A DNA stretch of 45,733 nt from Candidatus Pacearchaeota archaeon. Lineage in GTDB: Archaea; Nanobdellota; Nanobdellia; Pacearchaeales; GW2011-AR1. The notes under the pieces were generated by a model. That model searched no databases. It saw nothing but the letters and a program-made list of their open reading frames with translations, and had not been told where the DNA came from. Shown here one piece after another: positions 8,290-15,838 of this stretch (within the stretch, counting starts at the first letter, position 1; each line of letters starts with the position of its first letter). Location: contig JAGVXD010000003.1 in NCBI GenBank assembly GCA_018303945.1, forward strand, positions 1 through 45,733. Direction: 5' to 3'. A program made the translations under genes and the position numbers.

Positions 8290-8300
8290 GTTTAAAAAGA
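8290..8300 (-). promoter_or_regulatory. TATA-like box ahead of rrp4
   Basis: CTTTTTAAAC on the minus strand in the gap between SBDS and Rrp4 is about 60 nt before the rrp4 ATG. It may be an internal promoter separating exosome expression from SBDS. Confidence 0.4.
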
Positions 8301-8303
8301 TTT

Positions 8304-8981
8304 CTATTCCTGTTGAGGCAGGTCTTTGCTCTGTACAGCGCCGTGAGTTATGGAATTAAGCTTGTCATAAAAATCTATCTGTACTCCTGCCGGTATGTTT
8401 ATCACCGTCTTTAAATCTCCGTTAGAGAGCCATTCTTCGCTTTCCTTGTAGTCTTTAAGAACCCCATAAACTTGGCCTGTAAAACTGGCAGGAATAATTA
8501 TCTCGACGCGCTTAGTCTCAATCTTAATTGGAATCACTTCCTTTAGTTTATTAACTAAGTCCGTCATTTGCTGTTCTGCAGAACGAGTATCAAAGTTGAA
8601 ATGTATCTCATCTACTGCCCTCCTAATTCTCTCTTCAGTATAAGGTCTGCCGTGCTGGTCAACTGCGTTTTTTATAATTAAATTAATGATTTGCTTTATA
8701 CGCGCTTCTTTTTCCGCATCCCTGAATTCCTGCGTCTTCTGTACTTCTCCGGAGACGATAATTTTCTTTGCAATCTCGTAAGCATCCTCTGTTCCAAAAG
8801 CTTCGAGTAAATCTGCGTTGGAAGCATGAGTTCCTTTGTTTATATCGTAATATATACTTGGGGTAAGCAGGGCTGATACAATATCTCCCTTGCCCGCCTT
8901 TATCTTGAGGGCCTCGTCAAGATCAACATGAGTCTCAAAGTGCTTGCCTTTTAACTTTATTCTTGCAACTACTTTTGGCAT
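8304..8981 (-). CDS. sbds: ribosome maturation protein SBDS/Sdo1
   Basis: The 225-residue product has the SBDS layout: an N-terminal domain (VVARIKLKGKHFETHVDLDEALKI...DIVSALLTPSIYYD), then NLIIKNAVDQHGRPYTEERIRRA, then a ferredoxin-like C-terminal domain. The family releases the anti-association factor aIF6 from the large subunit together with a translocase GTPase. Linkage to the exosome genes is a well-known archaeal arrangement. The ATG at 8981 lies about 25 nt after a TATA box, so the mRNA is probably leaderless. Confidence 0.96.
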   Translation of the reverse strand: MPKVVARIKLKGKHFETHVDLDEALKIKAGKGDIVSALLTPSIYYDINKGTHASNADLLEAFGTEDAYEIAKKIIVSGEVQKTQEFRDAEKEARIKQIINLIIKNAVDQHGRPYTEERIRRAVDEIHFNFDTRSAEQQMTDLVNKLKEVIPIKIETKRVEIIIPASFTGQVYGVLKDYKESEEWLSNGDLKTVINIPAGVQIDFYDKLNSITHGAVQSKDLPQQE

Positions 8982-9000
8982 ACAGGAAAAAAAGCAAGAC

Positions 9001-9011
9001 TATATATAAAG
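9001..9011 (-). promoter_or_regulatory. TATA box of sbds
   Basis: CTTTATATATA on the minus strand is centred 25 nt before the sbds ATG at 8981. It forms one half of a divergent promoter pair with the box at 9031. Confidence 0.6.
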
Positions 9012-9028
9012 ATTGTTGTGTGAGTAAA

Positions 9029-9040
9029 GAATTAAATATC
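9029..9040 (+). promoter_or_regulatory. TATA box of the 118-aa gene
   Basis: AATTAAATATC is centred about 25 nt before the ATG at 9060 and faces away from sbds. A leaderless transcript is expected. Confidence 0.5.
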
Positions 9041-9059
9041 TGTGTATTGCAGGTAAGAT

Positions 9060-9416
9060 ATGGGTTTAAGAGAAAAACTCAAGAATATTACCTCAAATGA
9101 TAGTGTTCTTGAAGAACTTAAGATATGGGGGGAATTTGAGAAGAAAACTTTCAAAGATATTGATCCAATTCAGATAGAAAGAATATTAAGCCTGCAAAGG
9201 AAAGTGTATATATCCGGCTGCATTCTTCCATGGTACTTATTTTTTCATGGGGCAATGACGATGCTCGATAGCGAGGTCCCTTTGACAAATAGTATTTTAC
9301 CAATGATGTGTGCAGGCTTGCTTGAATTTTCAAATAACTATTATTTCAATAAAATTATAAATTTCTACAAAAAACGGAGAGAATACTGGACAAAAAATCC
9401 CCCTACATTTGAATAG
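9060..9416 (+). CDS. hypothetical protein, 118 aa
   Basis: No family is recognised. The first 50 residues are charged and helical (LREKLKNITSNDSVLEEL). Residues about 50-95 hold two weakly hydrophobic stretches with cysteines (VYISGCILPWYLFFHGAMTM and MMCAGLLEF), and the tail is basic (FYKKRREYWTKN). It could be a peripheral membrane protein. The start is supported by the TATA box at 9031-9040. It stands between the divergent sbds and the co-directional psmA, and has its own promoter. Confidence 0.6.
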   Translation: MGLREKLKNITSNDSVLEELKIWGEFEKKTFKDIDPIQIERILSLQRKVYISGCILPWYLFFHGAMTMLDSEVPLTNSILPMMCAGLLEFSNNYYFNKIINFYKKRREYWTKNPPTFE

Positions 9417-9421
9417 GAGTA

Positions 9422-9433
9422 AAGCTTAAATAG
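9422..9433 (+). promoter_or_regulatory. psmA promoter and ribosome-binding site
   Basis: AAGCTTAAATAG is a TATA-like box 40 nt before the psmA ATG. The predicted start near 9454 leaves a 16-nt leader containing GAGG (9454-9457), one of the few Shine-Dalgarno-like sites for a first gene in this window. Confidence 0.45.
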
Positions 9434-9469
9434 GTAAGATGATAGAAAGTTTTAGAGGACATTCTTAAA

Positions 9470-10195
9470 ATGGAAATTCCAACAGAAATGCAGCATCAGG
9501 CAATGGGCTATGACCGAGCTGCGACTATGTTTTCTCCTGATGGGCATCTTTTACAGGTTGAATATGCAGAAAAAACTGTGAGACTTGGGAGCTCCAGCAT
9601 AGGAATCGTATGCAAAGAAGGAGTAGTTATTATTGCTGACAGAAGAATAAGGGATAAGTTAATTGCTCCTGAATCTGCAAATAAAATATTTGAAGTTGAT
9701 GAGCATATTGTGGCAACTGCTGCCGGAATATTATCCGATGCCAGAATACTTATTGATCAGGCTCAAGTATTAGCACAGCAAAATAGGGTAACTTATGCTA
9801 CACCAATTGAGCCAATCTCTGTAATACGCATGATTGCAGATAGAAAGCAGATGTTCACACAATATGGTGGAGCGAGGCCATATGGAGCCGCTTTCCTTTT
9901 AGGCGGTGTAAATAAGGGTAAATCTTACCTATATACTTCAGATGTAACTGGAAACTTTTTTGCCTACAGAGCAAATGCAATTGGTGAAAATGATGAGAGA
10001 GTAAAAGAAATATTGAGGCGTGAATTCAGAGATGATTTAACTATTGAAGAAGGAATAAAATTTATACTTAAAATATTTAAAGAAATTCTTGAGAAGAACT
10101 TTGACCTCAATAGATTTGACGCCGGATACATAAAGCTAAGTGACTCTAAGCTTGTACGCCTGCATGGTGATGAGCTGAAGAGATATTTAAAGTAA
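9470..10195 (+). CDS. psmA: 20S proteasome alpha subunit
   Basis: The N-terminal GYDRAATMFSPDGHLLQVEY is the proteasome alpha-type signature. The core continues with GVVIIADRRIRDKL, NKIFEVDEHI and AAGILSDARILIDQA. The length of 241 residues is normal. Alpha subunits form the outer rings of the 20S particle, gate its entry and dock AAA+ ATPases. They lack the N-terminal catalytic Thr of beta subunits, as here. In many archaea psmA heads the SBDS-exosome cluster; in this genome it lies beside it but in the opposite direction, with a hypothetical gene between. Confidence 0.97.
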   Translation: MEIPTEMQHQAMGYDRAATMFSPDGHLLQVEYAEKTVRLGSSSIGIVCKEGVVIIADRRIRDKLIAPESANKIFEVDEHIVATAAGILSDARILIDQAQVLAQQNRVTYATPIEPISVIRMIADRKQMFTQYGGARPYGAAFLLGGVNKGKSYLYTSDVTGNFFAYRANAIGENDERVKEILRREFRDDLTIEEGIKFILKIFKEILEKNFDLNRFDAGYIKLSDSKLVRLHGDELKRYLK

Positions 10196-10232
10196 TCTTA
10201 GATTTATTTAATTCTTAAAAAGTCATTTGTGT

Positions 10233-10634
10233 TTAAGGCAGTTTAAGCATTTTCCTGAAAATTATACTACCTACAATGCTTGCACCAATATAATACCAGA
10301 GCCAGCTTTTTGCTATTGGAGTTGCTACGAATTCACTTCTCATAAAGGCGAAGATAAATAGCAATGGAACAAGAGTAATAAGCATTGGTTTGAATGAGTG
10401 ACGCATCATTTCCATTGAGTGAGACATCATCTCTTTATTTAGTTCCATCATCTTCTGTGGATTGTCACGATGTTTCTTAATTTCATCCTGAAGAGATTTT
10501 TGCTTTGCTTTTACCTCCCTAAGGCGCTCTTTATCCAAGACAAAATAATTTACCAACTGAACTAGAAAAGAAATTACCAGACCCATGATTATGATGCTTG
10601 CCTTGGGATATTGCTGTATTATTTCTAACACCAT
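10233..10634 (-). CDS. DUF106 membrane protein (EMC3/YidC-like insertase)
   Basis: The 133-residue product has the archaeal DUF106 layout: one membrane helix (about 13-32), a charged coiled-coil loop (LREVKAKQKSLQDEIKKH) followed by a Met-rich amphipathic helix (MMELNKEMMSHSMEMMRHSF), then two more helices (about 83-102 and 111-127). This family is a remote relative of YidC/Oxa1 and EMC3 and is thought to help insert membrane proteins. Its place immediately after secY supports that role. A Shine-Dalgarno-like GGAGG lies about 14 nt before the ATG at 10634. Confidence 0.85.
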   Translation of the reverse strand: MVLEIIQQYPKASIIIMGLVISFLVQLVNYFVLDKERLREVKAKQKSLQDEIKKHRDNPQKMMELNKEMMSHSMEMMRHSFKPMLITLVPLLFIFAFMRSEFVATPIAKSWLWYYIGASIVGSIIFRKMLKLP

Positions 10635-10664
10635 GTTAACATATATTTCCTCCTTATTTAACTC

Positions 10665-12050
10665 TTATGCAGCCATCTTCTTAAGAGCTGGATGCATATC
10701 TACTGCGTGCTGTTGAGCAACGTTCTGATAAAGTTGGTACATAATCATGACTGCCAATAAGATAGCCGTTCCTGATGTAAGGGCTCCGAGAGAGTCTGTT
10801 AATGCTGCAAGAAGGCCTATTGCAAGACCGCCCATTATTGTCAGAGGCATTATATAACGGCTTAATATTGCTTCTAAAACTCTTTCATCTTTTCTAAATC
10901 CGGGAAGCTGTAAACCTGAAGAAATGATGCGTTTTGCCTGATTTGATGCATCCATACCGGAAGTCTTAACCCAGAACACAGCAAATAAAACTGAAAGAGC
11001 CATGTAAAATATCAGATGGGAGAACGCCTGCACTATCTGTATGCCCTGCAAGCTTCCTTTAATTAAAGATTCCAATAAATTTGAGGTACCAAGCCAATAG
11101 GCAAATCCGGAGATTGGTTGACCTTGGGAAAATCCTCCAAATATTGTGGGTCGCCCCAGCCAGTTTTCAACTAGTCCTCCAAGAAGCTGAAGATTAGCAA
11201 TTAAAGCAGCAACTAATATTACTGGAATATTTGACGCATAGAAAAATGCCAACGGCCATTTAACATTATAACCTCTTAGCCTATCGTAAGAGAGAGGTAT
11301 CTCTACTTTTAAGCTCTGGGCCCAAACTACTGCAAGGAAAATTATTGCTGTCACCGCTATCGTTGCTATTGCAAGAAGAGCTTCTCGTGGAGCTCCGTTT
11401 ATAACTGACTGCAAGACTATTAGCACTGCTCCCGCACAAGGAGTGTTGGAAAAGTCCGCAAGACAATTCTCTCCGGCAGCCCCTATGAATTGAAAGAGTC
11501 CTGTGAATAGTCTCCAAGCTACTCCAGCTACGATAAATATGGAAACTCCAGAACCAAATCCCCATTTGGTAGTTACCTCGTCCATCAACATTATAGCAAG
11601 TCCGCCCAGAATAAGCTGGAAAATTACAACTCCAGCTAAGCCCTGGCCTGCCTGCAGACCTCCCATGAGGACATAAACTAAAGCTTCAAAAACGATAAAG
11701 ACCAACACTCCAAGTTTCTGCAAACCTTGAAAATATCTTTTGCCTTCGGGCTGTGACGTGTCTATCTTAAGAATTCCTGAACCAACAAGAAGCTGGAGAA
11801 TAATAGAAGCCATAACTATCGGACCTATACCAAGACTTATTATGCTTCCAAAATCTGTTCCAAGAATTATTGCAAGATACTGAAAACGCTCAAGAGAATT
11901 TGCAGCAAGCCCGAATAAAGGTATGTTTGCAAGAATGAAAAAAGCCCCTAGAATAATTAGAGTCCACTTTAATTTTGTGTTAAAAGCCAGCTTCTTTTCT
12001 ACCGGGGGCTTCACCTCCGGCAGATTATAGAGGATATTTTTAATATTCAT
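10665..12050 (-). CDS. secY: preprotein translocase subunit SecY
   Basis: The 461-residue protein has about ten membrane helices. Recognisable SecY features are the region around GSIISLGIGPIVMASIILQLL (helix 2 and plug-adjacent), the cytoplasmic loop with LKVEIPLSYDRLRGYNVKWPL, and PGFRKDERVLEAILSRYI near the C terminus. It forms the protein-conducting channel with SecE. The gene normally follows rpl15 directly in the spc operon; here 1.25 kb of unrelated DNA intervenes and secY has its own leaderless promoter 25 nt before the ATG at 12050. Confidence 0.96.
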   Translation of the reverse strand: MNIKNILYNLPEVKPPVEKKLAFNTKLKWTLIILGAFFILANIPLFGLAANSLERFQYLAIILGTDFGSIISLGIGPIVMASIILQLLVGSGILKIDTSQPEGKRYFQGLQKLGVLVFIVFEALVYVLMGGLQAGQGLAGVVIFQLILGGLAIMLMDEVTTKWGFGSGVSIFIVAGVAWRLFTGLFQFIGAAGENCLADFSNTPCAGAVLIVLQSVINGAPREALLAIATIAVTAIIFLAVVWAQSLKVEIPLSYDRLRGYNVKWPLAFFYASNIPVILVAALIANLQLLGGLVENWLGRPTIFGGFSQGQPISGFAYWLGTSNLLESLIKGSLQGIQIVQAFSHLIFYMALSVLFAVFWVKTSGMDASNQAKRIISSGLQLPGFRKDERVLEAILSRYIMPLTIMGGLAIGLLAALTDSLGALTSGTAILLAVMIMYQLYQNVAQQHAVDMHPALKKMAA

Positions 12051-12056
12051 TGTTTA

Positions 12057-12188
12057 GTATATAGAAAGCTAGTTTAAAAAGATGTTGGGCGGCTGAGATG
12101 TAAAGTTAAAGGGAGCTAAATGCTTCTTGCTTTTTTCTTCCAAGTTAATTCTCCAACCTATAGTTTTTTAAACTAGCTTTCTATATAC
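12057..12188. repeat. 24-bp perfect inverted repeat carrying two facing-out promoters
   Basis: The arms 12057-12080 and 12165-12188 are exact reverse complements over 24 bases and are separated by 84 bases. Each arm contains the box TTTTTAAACTAG. In the left arm, read on the minus strand, it is the TATA box of secY (start codon at 12050). In the right arm, read on the plus strand, it is the TATA box of the 258-aa gene (start codon at 12194). Because the identity runs well beyond the TATA box and down to the start-site region, one promoter looks copied from the other. Confidence 0.9.
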
Positions 12189-12193
12189 AAGGT

Positions 12194-12970
12194 ATGTTAA
12201 GTAAAACCTCAAAAATCCTTTTAGGATTTTATGCATTTTTGTTGTTGCTAATCTTACTACCTTTCAGAGAGTTTGGGATTTTTTTGCTTATTGGAACAGG
12301 ATTATTTACTTTTGTTACCTCAATATTTCTTGCAAATGATATTAAAAAATTAGAAAATTCAATTACTTCGAGAATCATTAGTATTGTATTAATTAGTTTA
12401 ATTTTTTATTCTGCAATTATATTATTTTATGGTTTAGGAAACATTGGTACTGGTGACATGGGTTTAGTATTTATGTTTACTTTATTTAGTTATTTAATTT
12501 TCTTAGCATTATCTTTAACCATTGGGATAATCTTAGTCATTATTAATAAAAAAATGACTATTGAAAATAAACCAAATAGAATCTTATCAACTTTCTTAAT
12601 TATTATATTAGTTCTATTATTTTATAGTTTTGCGGTGTCTGGAATAGCTAGAATAACCGGTAGCCCGGGATTATGCTCAATGCATATTGAGATGAAAAGC
12701 AATTCTTTTATTTTTGTCAAAGGAATGCAAGACTCTTGCATTCTCAGAGTTGCTTTAGATACTTCAAATGTTGAATATTGTAAAATAATAACTGATATTG
12801 GAAATGAAGAGAGAAATATATGCATTCTGAATGTTGCAAGAAATTTGAGAGATGTGGATATATGTTATCAAATATCTACAAGTAGTGAATGGTTGAGTAA
12901 ATGTGTTGAATATATCACTGATAGGAAAAGCCCTGGTTATTACTATGAAGACGGAGTGGGAAAATACTGA
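12194..12970 (+). CDS. membrane protein with Cys-repeat C-terminal domain, 258 aa
   Basis: The N-terminal 160 residues hold about five hydrophobic helices (about 7-25, 27-45, 59-80, 92-117, 130-152). The C-terminal 100 residues hold regularly spaced cysteines in a repeated pattern: C-x4-A, about 9 residues, C-x-I, about 9 residues, C-x4-A. That pattern probably makes a disulfide-bonded domain outside the cell. No family is named with confidence. The gene is more AT-rich than its neighbours and lies on the opposite strand inside the spc operon. The promoter copy of secY fixes its start at 12194. Confidence 0.75.
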   Translation: MLSKTSKILLGFYAFLLLLILLPFREFGIFLLIGTGLFTFVTSIFLANDIKKLENSITSRIISIVLISLIFYSAIILFYGLGNIGTGDMGLVFMFTLFSYLIFLALSLTIGIILVIINKKMTIENKPNRILSTFLIIILVLLFYSFAVSGIARITGSPGLCSMHIEMKSNSFIFVKGMQDSCILRVALDTSNVEYCKIITDIGNEERNICILNVARNLRDVDICYQISTSSEWLSKCVEYITDRKSPGYYYEDGVGKY

Positions 12971-12990
12971 TTAATTAAGAAGTAAACCTA

Positions 12991-13082
12991 TAGAGAACTG
13001 CGCAGGTTAGATTACATATTTATACACAGTTCTCTAATGGATAACTGCCTCTCGTTGTCATCTAAGCAATGCAGTTATCCAT
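12991..13082. repeat. two adjacent inverted repeats with related arms
   Basis: The first repeat pairs 12991-13000 with 13027-13036 (TAGAGAACTG/CAGTTCTCTA). The second starts at the very next base and pairs 13037-13048 with 13071-13082 (ATGGATAACTGC/GCAGTTATCCAT). Both are perfect. All four arms share the core AACTG/CAGTT. They lie just after the stop codon of the 258-aa gene. They could be a terminator region, paired protein-binding sites or the trace of a mobile element end. Confidence 0.75.
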
Positions 13083-13299
13083 ATTGAATTACTCAGAGAA
13101 GAAATGTATAAATGATGCCACTAAGGGATATTTTAATTAGATAAAATAATATTGCCAATTTAAAGAATGAATTTTGCCAGCCTGATTATATTAACTTATA
13201 TATTTATGTCAAAGTGTCTGACAAACCACGCACTTCAGTGCGTGGAACACTTTGGGCACGAGAAAATCCTCTGGACTTTTTAATCTGATACTTGGAGAA
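13083..13299. other. gene-free end of the secY-rpl15 insertion
   Basis: Apart from the hairpin at 13210-13254 the stretch is AT-rich and has no frame longer than about ten codons starting with ATG. A TATA-like TTATATATTTA at 13195-13205 lies just ahead of the hairpin, so a short non-coding transcript is conceivable but unsupported. Confidence 0.3.
13210..13254. repeat. strong nested hairpin, possible IS200/IS605-type end
   Basis: The inner stem is CCACGCACT (13226-13234) with AGTGCGTGG (13237-13245), closed by a TTCA-type loop. The outer stem pairs CAAAGTGT (13210-13217) with ACACTTTG (13247-13254), leaving an eight-base bulge on one side. Subterminal hairpins with a TTCA loop are typical of IS200/IS605 elements, but no transposase or tnpB frame is present. 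As it lies between two convergent genes it could equally be a bidirectional terminator. Confidence 0.6.
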
Positions 13300-13737
13300 T
13301 TATTCTTCAGAATCTTTGGTTTTAAGTATTATCTCGCTTCCAGCTTGCTTTGCCTTCTCGAGGGCTGATAGTGAAGCGGCGGAAGCTCTTATCTTTACCT
13401 TTGAAGATATCTCTCCATCGCTTAGTATTTTGTAGCCAGTTAGGTCAAGCTCGTCTTTGTCCTTCTTAAAAGAATTTAATCTTAGCTCTATATCTCCTAA
13501 ATTGATAATTTTTAGTTTGGGATGTTTCCTGCCTCTCCTTAGAGTTTTTGACTTGCCAAAATAATTATTGCCATATAAATTTATTATGAGTGACTTCCTC
13601 TGGTCTCCCCGCTTGCCTGTGCCAGCCATTCCGTAACCTCCTCTATTGCCAGACCCCCTTGTACGTTCTTTCGCACCCCTTCCATGTGTCTGGCTTCCCT
13701 TATAACGAATTGCCTTTCGTCTTTTCTTAACTCTCAT
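13300..13737 (-). CDS. rpl15: 50S ribosomal protein L15 (uL15)
   Basis: The N-terminal part (KRRKAIRYKGSQTHGRGAKERTRGSGNRGGYGMAG) is the glycine- and arginine-rich extension typical of archaeal uL15, and the C-terminal half has the fold ending in a K-A-x-A-x-S-x-x-A pattern. The length of 145 residues is normal. It is the last gene of the long ribosomal operon, overlapping the L30 stop by one base. SecY, its normal next neighbour, is displaced by an insertion. Confidence 0.94.
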   Translation of the reverse strand: MRVKKRRKAIRYKGSQTHGRGAKERTRGSGNRGGYGMAGTGKRGDQRKSLIINLYGNNYFGKSKTLRRGRKHPKLKIINLGDIELRLNSFKKDKDELDLTGYKILSDGEISSKVKIRASAASLSALEKAKQAGSEIILKTKDSEE

Positions 13738-14153
13738 TATAACATTCTCCTGACTAAATCATTTATTTTTTCTTTGTTGTCGCCTAAAACTCCCTTTCTT
13801 ATTGGAAAATGCACCTTTGAATCTATTCCACCTCTAGGCGGATGCAAACGGAAGAAAGGTTTAAGTCCTAAATCTGAAAGCTTCTTCTTTGATGCCTGTT
13901 CGGAAACAGAAGATAAGTTTACTTTCTTTCCCGGAAGAGGTTCTCCGCGCTTTTCTACAATTTCTTTTATGGTAGATTCGTCTACATTGCCATATGCTAC
14001 GAAGTTCCTAATCTTTTTCAATAAAGCGAGATTAGAATGTGTTGGCTCCAGAAGAGTAGCCGAATATTTACGCCTTAGATGGATGCGGAAGAGAGATTCC
14101 TCTATTTCAGAAGAAACTTCTACCAATCCGGAAATTCTTATTACCAATATCAT
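13737..14153 (-). CDS. rpl30: 50S ribosomal protein L30 (uL30)
   Basis: Archaeal uL30 of 138 residues with VIRISGLVEVSSEIEESLFRIHLRRKYSATLL near the start and the archaeal extension ending FRLHPPRGGIDSKVHFPIRKG. It is a large-subunit protein. The ATG overlaps the S5 stop by four bases, as most genes of this operon do. Confidence 0.94.
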   Translation of the reverse strand: MILVIRISGLVEVSSEIEESLFRIHLRRKYSATLLEPTHSNLALLKKIRNFVAYGNVDESTIKEIVEKRGEPLPGKKVNLSSVSEQASKKKLSDLGLKPFFRLHPPRGGIDSKVHFPIRKGVLGDNKEKINDLVRRML

Positions 14154-14956
14154 AGTTTCATAAGGTTAGTTTTATTTAGTGCTTCAATGCATGCCTTTGC
14201 AACATTGAACGTTGTTCGTGTCTGGCCCTTGGATACTCCGTAAACATCTTGTATGCCTGCAAGCCTTAGAATCTTCTTGCATTCGTCCCCTACTACCAAG
14301 CCCGTGCCTCTAGGTGCGGGAATTAGCTTAATCCTTACACTACCGCATTTACCTTCGACTATGAAAGGAACTGTGTGCGGTTCTGTGCTGCCTTCTTCAC
14401 GAGATTCATATCCTCTTTTTATCCGTATAAGATTTAATTTAGCTTTACGCAAAGCTTTAGCTCTGGCTGGAAGAGTTTCCTTTGACTTTCCATATCCTAT
14501 ACCTATGTGACCTTTTCTATCTCCTACTACAGCCATAGAGGAGAATGTGACTACGTTGCCCTCCATAGTTTTCTTCTGTGTCTGACGCCATGCTCTGCGC
14601 TTTCCTCCGCCGAATTTTCCCTTTGCCTGGCCTACAAGAAGCAAATCACTTTCCAAATTAAGAAGAGAGTCAACAATTTCTGGCTCAAGTATTTTTCTAT
14701 GTGAATCTAGTATTGAATCTATATCTTTAACTTTTCCTCCCTTTACCAGCTTGCCAAGCGCAGTTTTAGGAATCCATGCATCTATAGTGCGCTGCCTCTC
14801 CAATGCGGGATCTCTTGGTTCCCTTCCTCTGAAATATGACTTAGCATGAGAAATTTCAGGCACTGCTACCTTTAGCTCTTCCTCTAGCTTAATCAATTCC
14901 TCCGGAACTGGTTCAATTAAATCTTTAGGTTTATTCTTTGTTTCTTTCTCTGCCAT
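14150..14956 (-). CDS. rps5: 30S ribosomal protein S5 (uS5)
   Basis: The S5 double-stranded RNA-binding region is at about residues 85-150 (GKFGGGKRRAWRQTQKKT, TFSSMAVVGDRKGHIGIGYG) and the C-terminal domain ends in GQTRTTFNVAKACIEAL. At 268 residues it is longer than typical archaeal S5 (about 200-235), mainly through an N-terminal acidic extension. Its start at 14956 overlaps the end of L18 by 26 bases, the largest overlap within the operon. No internal ATG offers a better start. Confidence 0.95.
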   Translation of the reverse strand: MAEKETKNKPKDLIEPVPEELIKLEEELKVAVPEISHAKSYFRGREPRDPALERQRTIDAWIPKTALGKLVKGGKVKDIDSILDSHRKILEPEIVDSLLNLESDLLLVGQAKGKFGGGKRRAWRQTQKKTMEGNVVTFSSMAVVGDRKGHIGIGYGKSKETLPARAKALRKAKLNLIRIKRGYESREEGSTEPHTVPFIVEGKCGSVRIKLIPAPRGTGLVVGDECKKILRLAGIQDVYGVSKGQTRTTFNVAKACIEALNKTNLMKL

Positions 14957-15437
14957 TTTCTAGTCTTTTCCTCACTGATGTGAATATCTCGCGATTTCCC
15001 TGGTTGCCGACTAATTTCTCCTCGTCTGGAAGAATTTCCTTGTCATGCGGGACTTTAACTCCTGCATCAACGAATCCCTTTAAGACTGCATAAATGCGCG
15101 ACTTTTTAATGTTGCGATGCATCCCCATATCGAAGACGGCTTCTAAAATTTTCTTTTCTTTTGCGCACTTTCCGAGAAGATATCCTGTAAGATAAGAAGC
15201 TGGCAGGCTTTTAAGACTTCCTTTTTTGTTTTCAGGCCATCCTGAATTGATAAGGTCTCTGGATATCACACCTACAACTATACTATCCTGAGCTAAATCT
15301 GTTTTTATGACCTGGGCTACAATATACCTATTAGTTCTACGGACTACTAATCTAGGCATGCCTGATTTGATAAGCGCTAAACGTGAAGTATAGTCTGTTT
15401 TTGCTTCCAACCTTCGTCTTCTAATTGTTCTCTTCAT
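14931..15437 (-). CDS. rpl18: 50S ribosomal protein L18 (uL18)
   Basis: Archaeal uL18 of 168 residues with RRRLEAKTDYTSRLALIKSG and PRLVVRRTNRYIVAQVI, which bind 5S rRNA in this family, and the later block GVKVPHDKEILPDEE. It overlaps L19e by four bases upstream and S5 by 26 bases downstream. Confidence 0.94.
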   Translation of the reverse strand: MKRTIRRRRLEAKTDYTSRLALIKSGMPRLVVRRTNRYIVAQVIKTDLAQDSIVVGVISRDLINSGWPENKKGSLKSLPASYLTGYLLGKCAKEKKILEAVFDMGMHRNIKKSRIYAVLKGFVDAGVKVPHDKEILPDEEKLVGNQGNREIFTSVRKRLENGRERNKE

Positions 15438-15838
15438 TTTATCTGTGCAATATGCTCCTTTATGTGTGTTTTGTCTCTAAATACGCTGGCTTTTATAGAT
15501 TTCCTTAATGTGTGATACAATTCTCGGGATATTTTATTTTGTTTGAGCAATTCTCCAAGATATCTTCTCAATCTTCTAGTACGCATGACATATTTTCTTT
15601 TTCCGTTCTTGACCTTCTTGCGCACACTTCCCATTCTACGACGACTGACTCTGCGCTTGACTGCCTTTCTTCCTTTTATATCCCTGACAGCAATAGCTCC
15701 ATTTGAAAATAAGTCTCTGATATCCTGTTTTGTTATCGCTTCTTTTATCTCATCAAGCCTGTTTATATTAAATATTACTCTGTCTCTCCCTACTCCTAGA
15801 GTTTTTGCTGCAAGGTTTTTCTTTTTGTCTAGTTTCAT
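15434..15838 (-). CDS. rpl19e: 50S ribosomal protein L19e (eL19)
   Basis: An archaeal/eukaryotic-specific protein with KKNLAAKTLGVGRDRVIFN at the N terminus and the Arg/Lys-rich RKAVKRRVSRRRMGSVRKK, followed by LRRYLGELLKQNKIS. The 134 residues are slightly fewer than the usual 150, with a short C terminus. It overlaps L32e by four bases. Confidence 0.94.
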   Translation of the reverse strand: MKLDKKKNLAAKTLGVGRDRVIFNINRLDEIKEAITKQDIRDLFSNGAIAVRDIKGRKAVKRRVSRRRMGSVRKKVKNGKRKYVMRTRRLRRYLGELLKQNKISRELYHTLRKSIKASVFRDKTHIKEHIAQIK

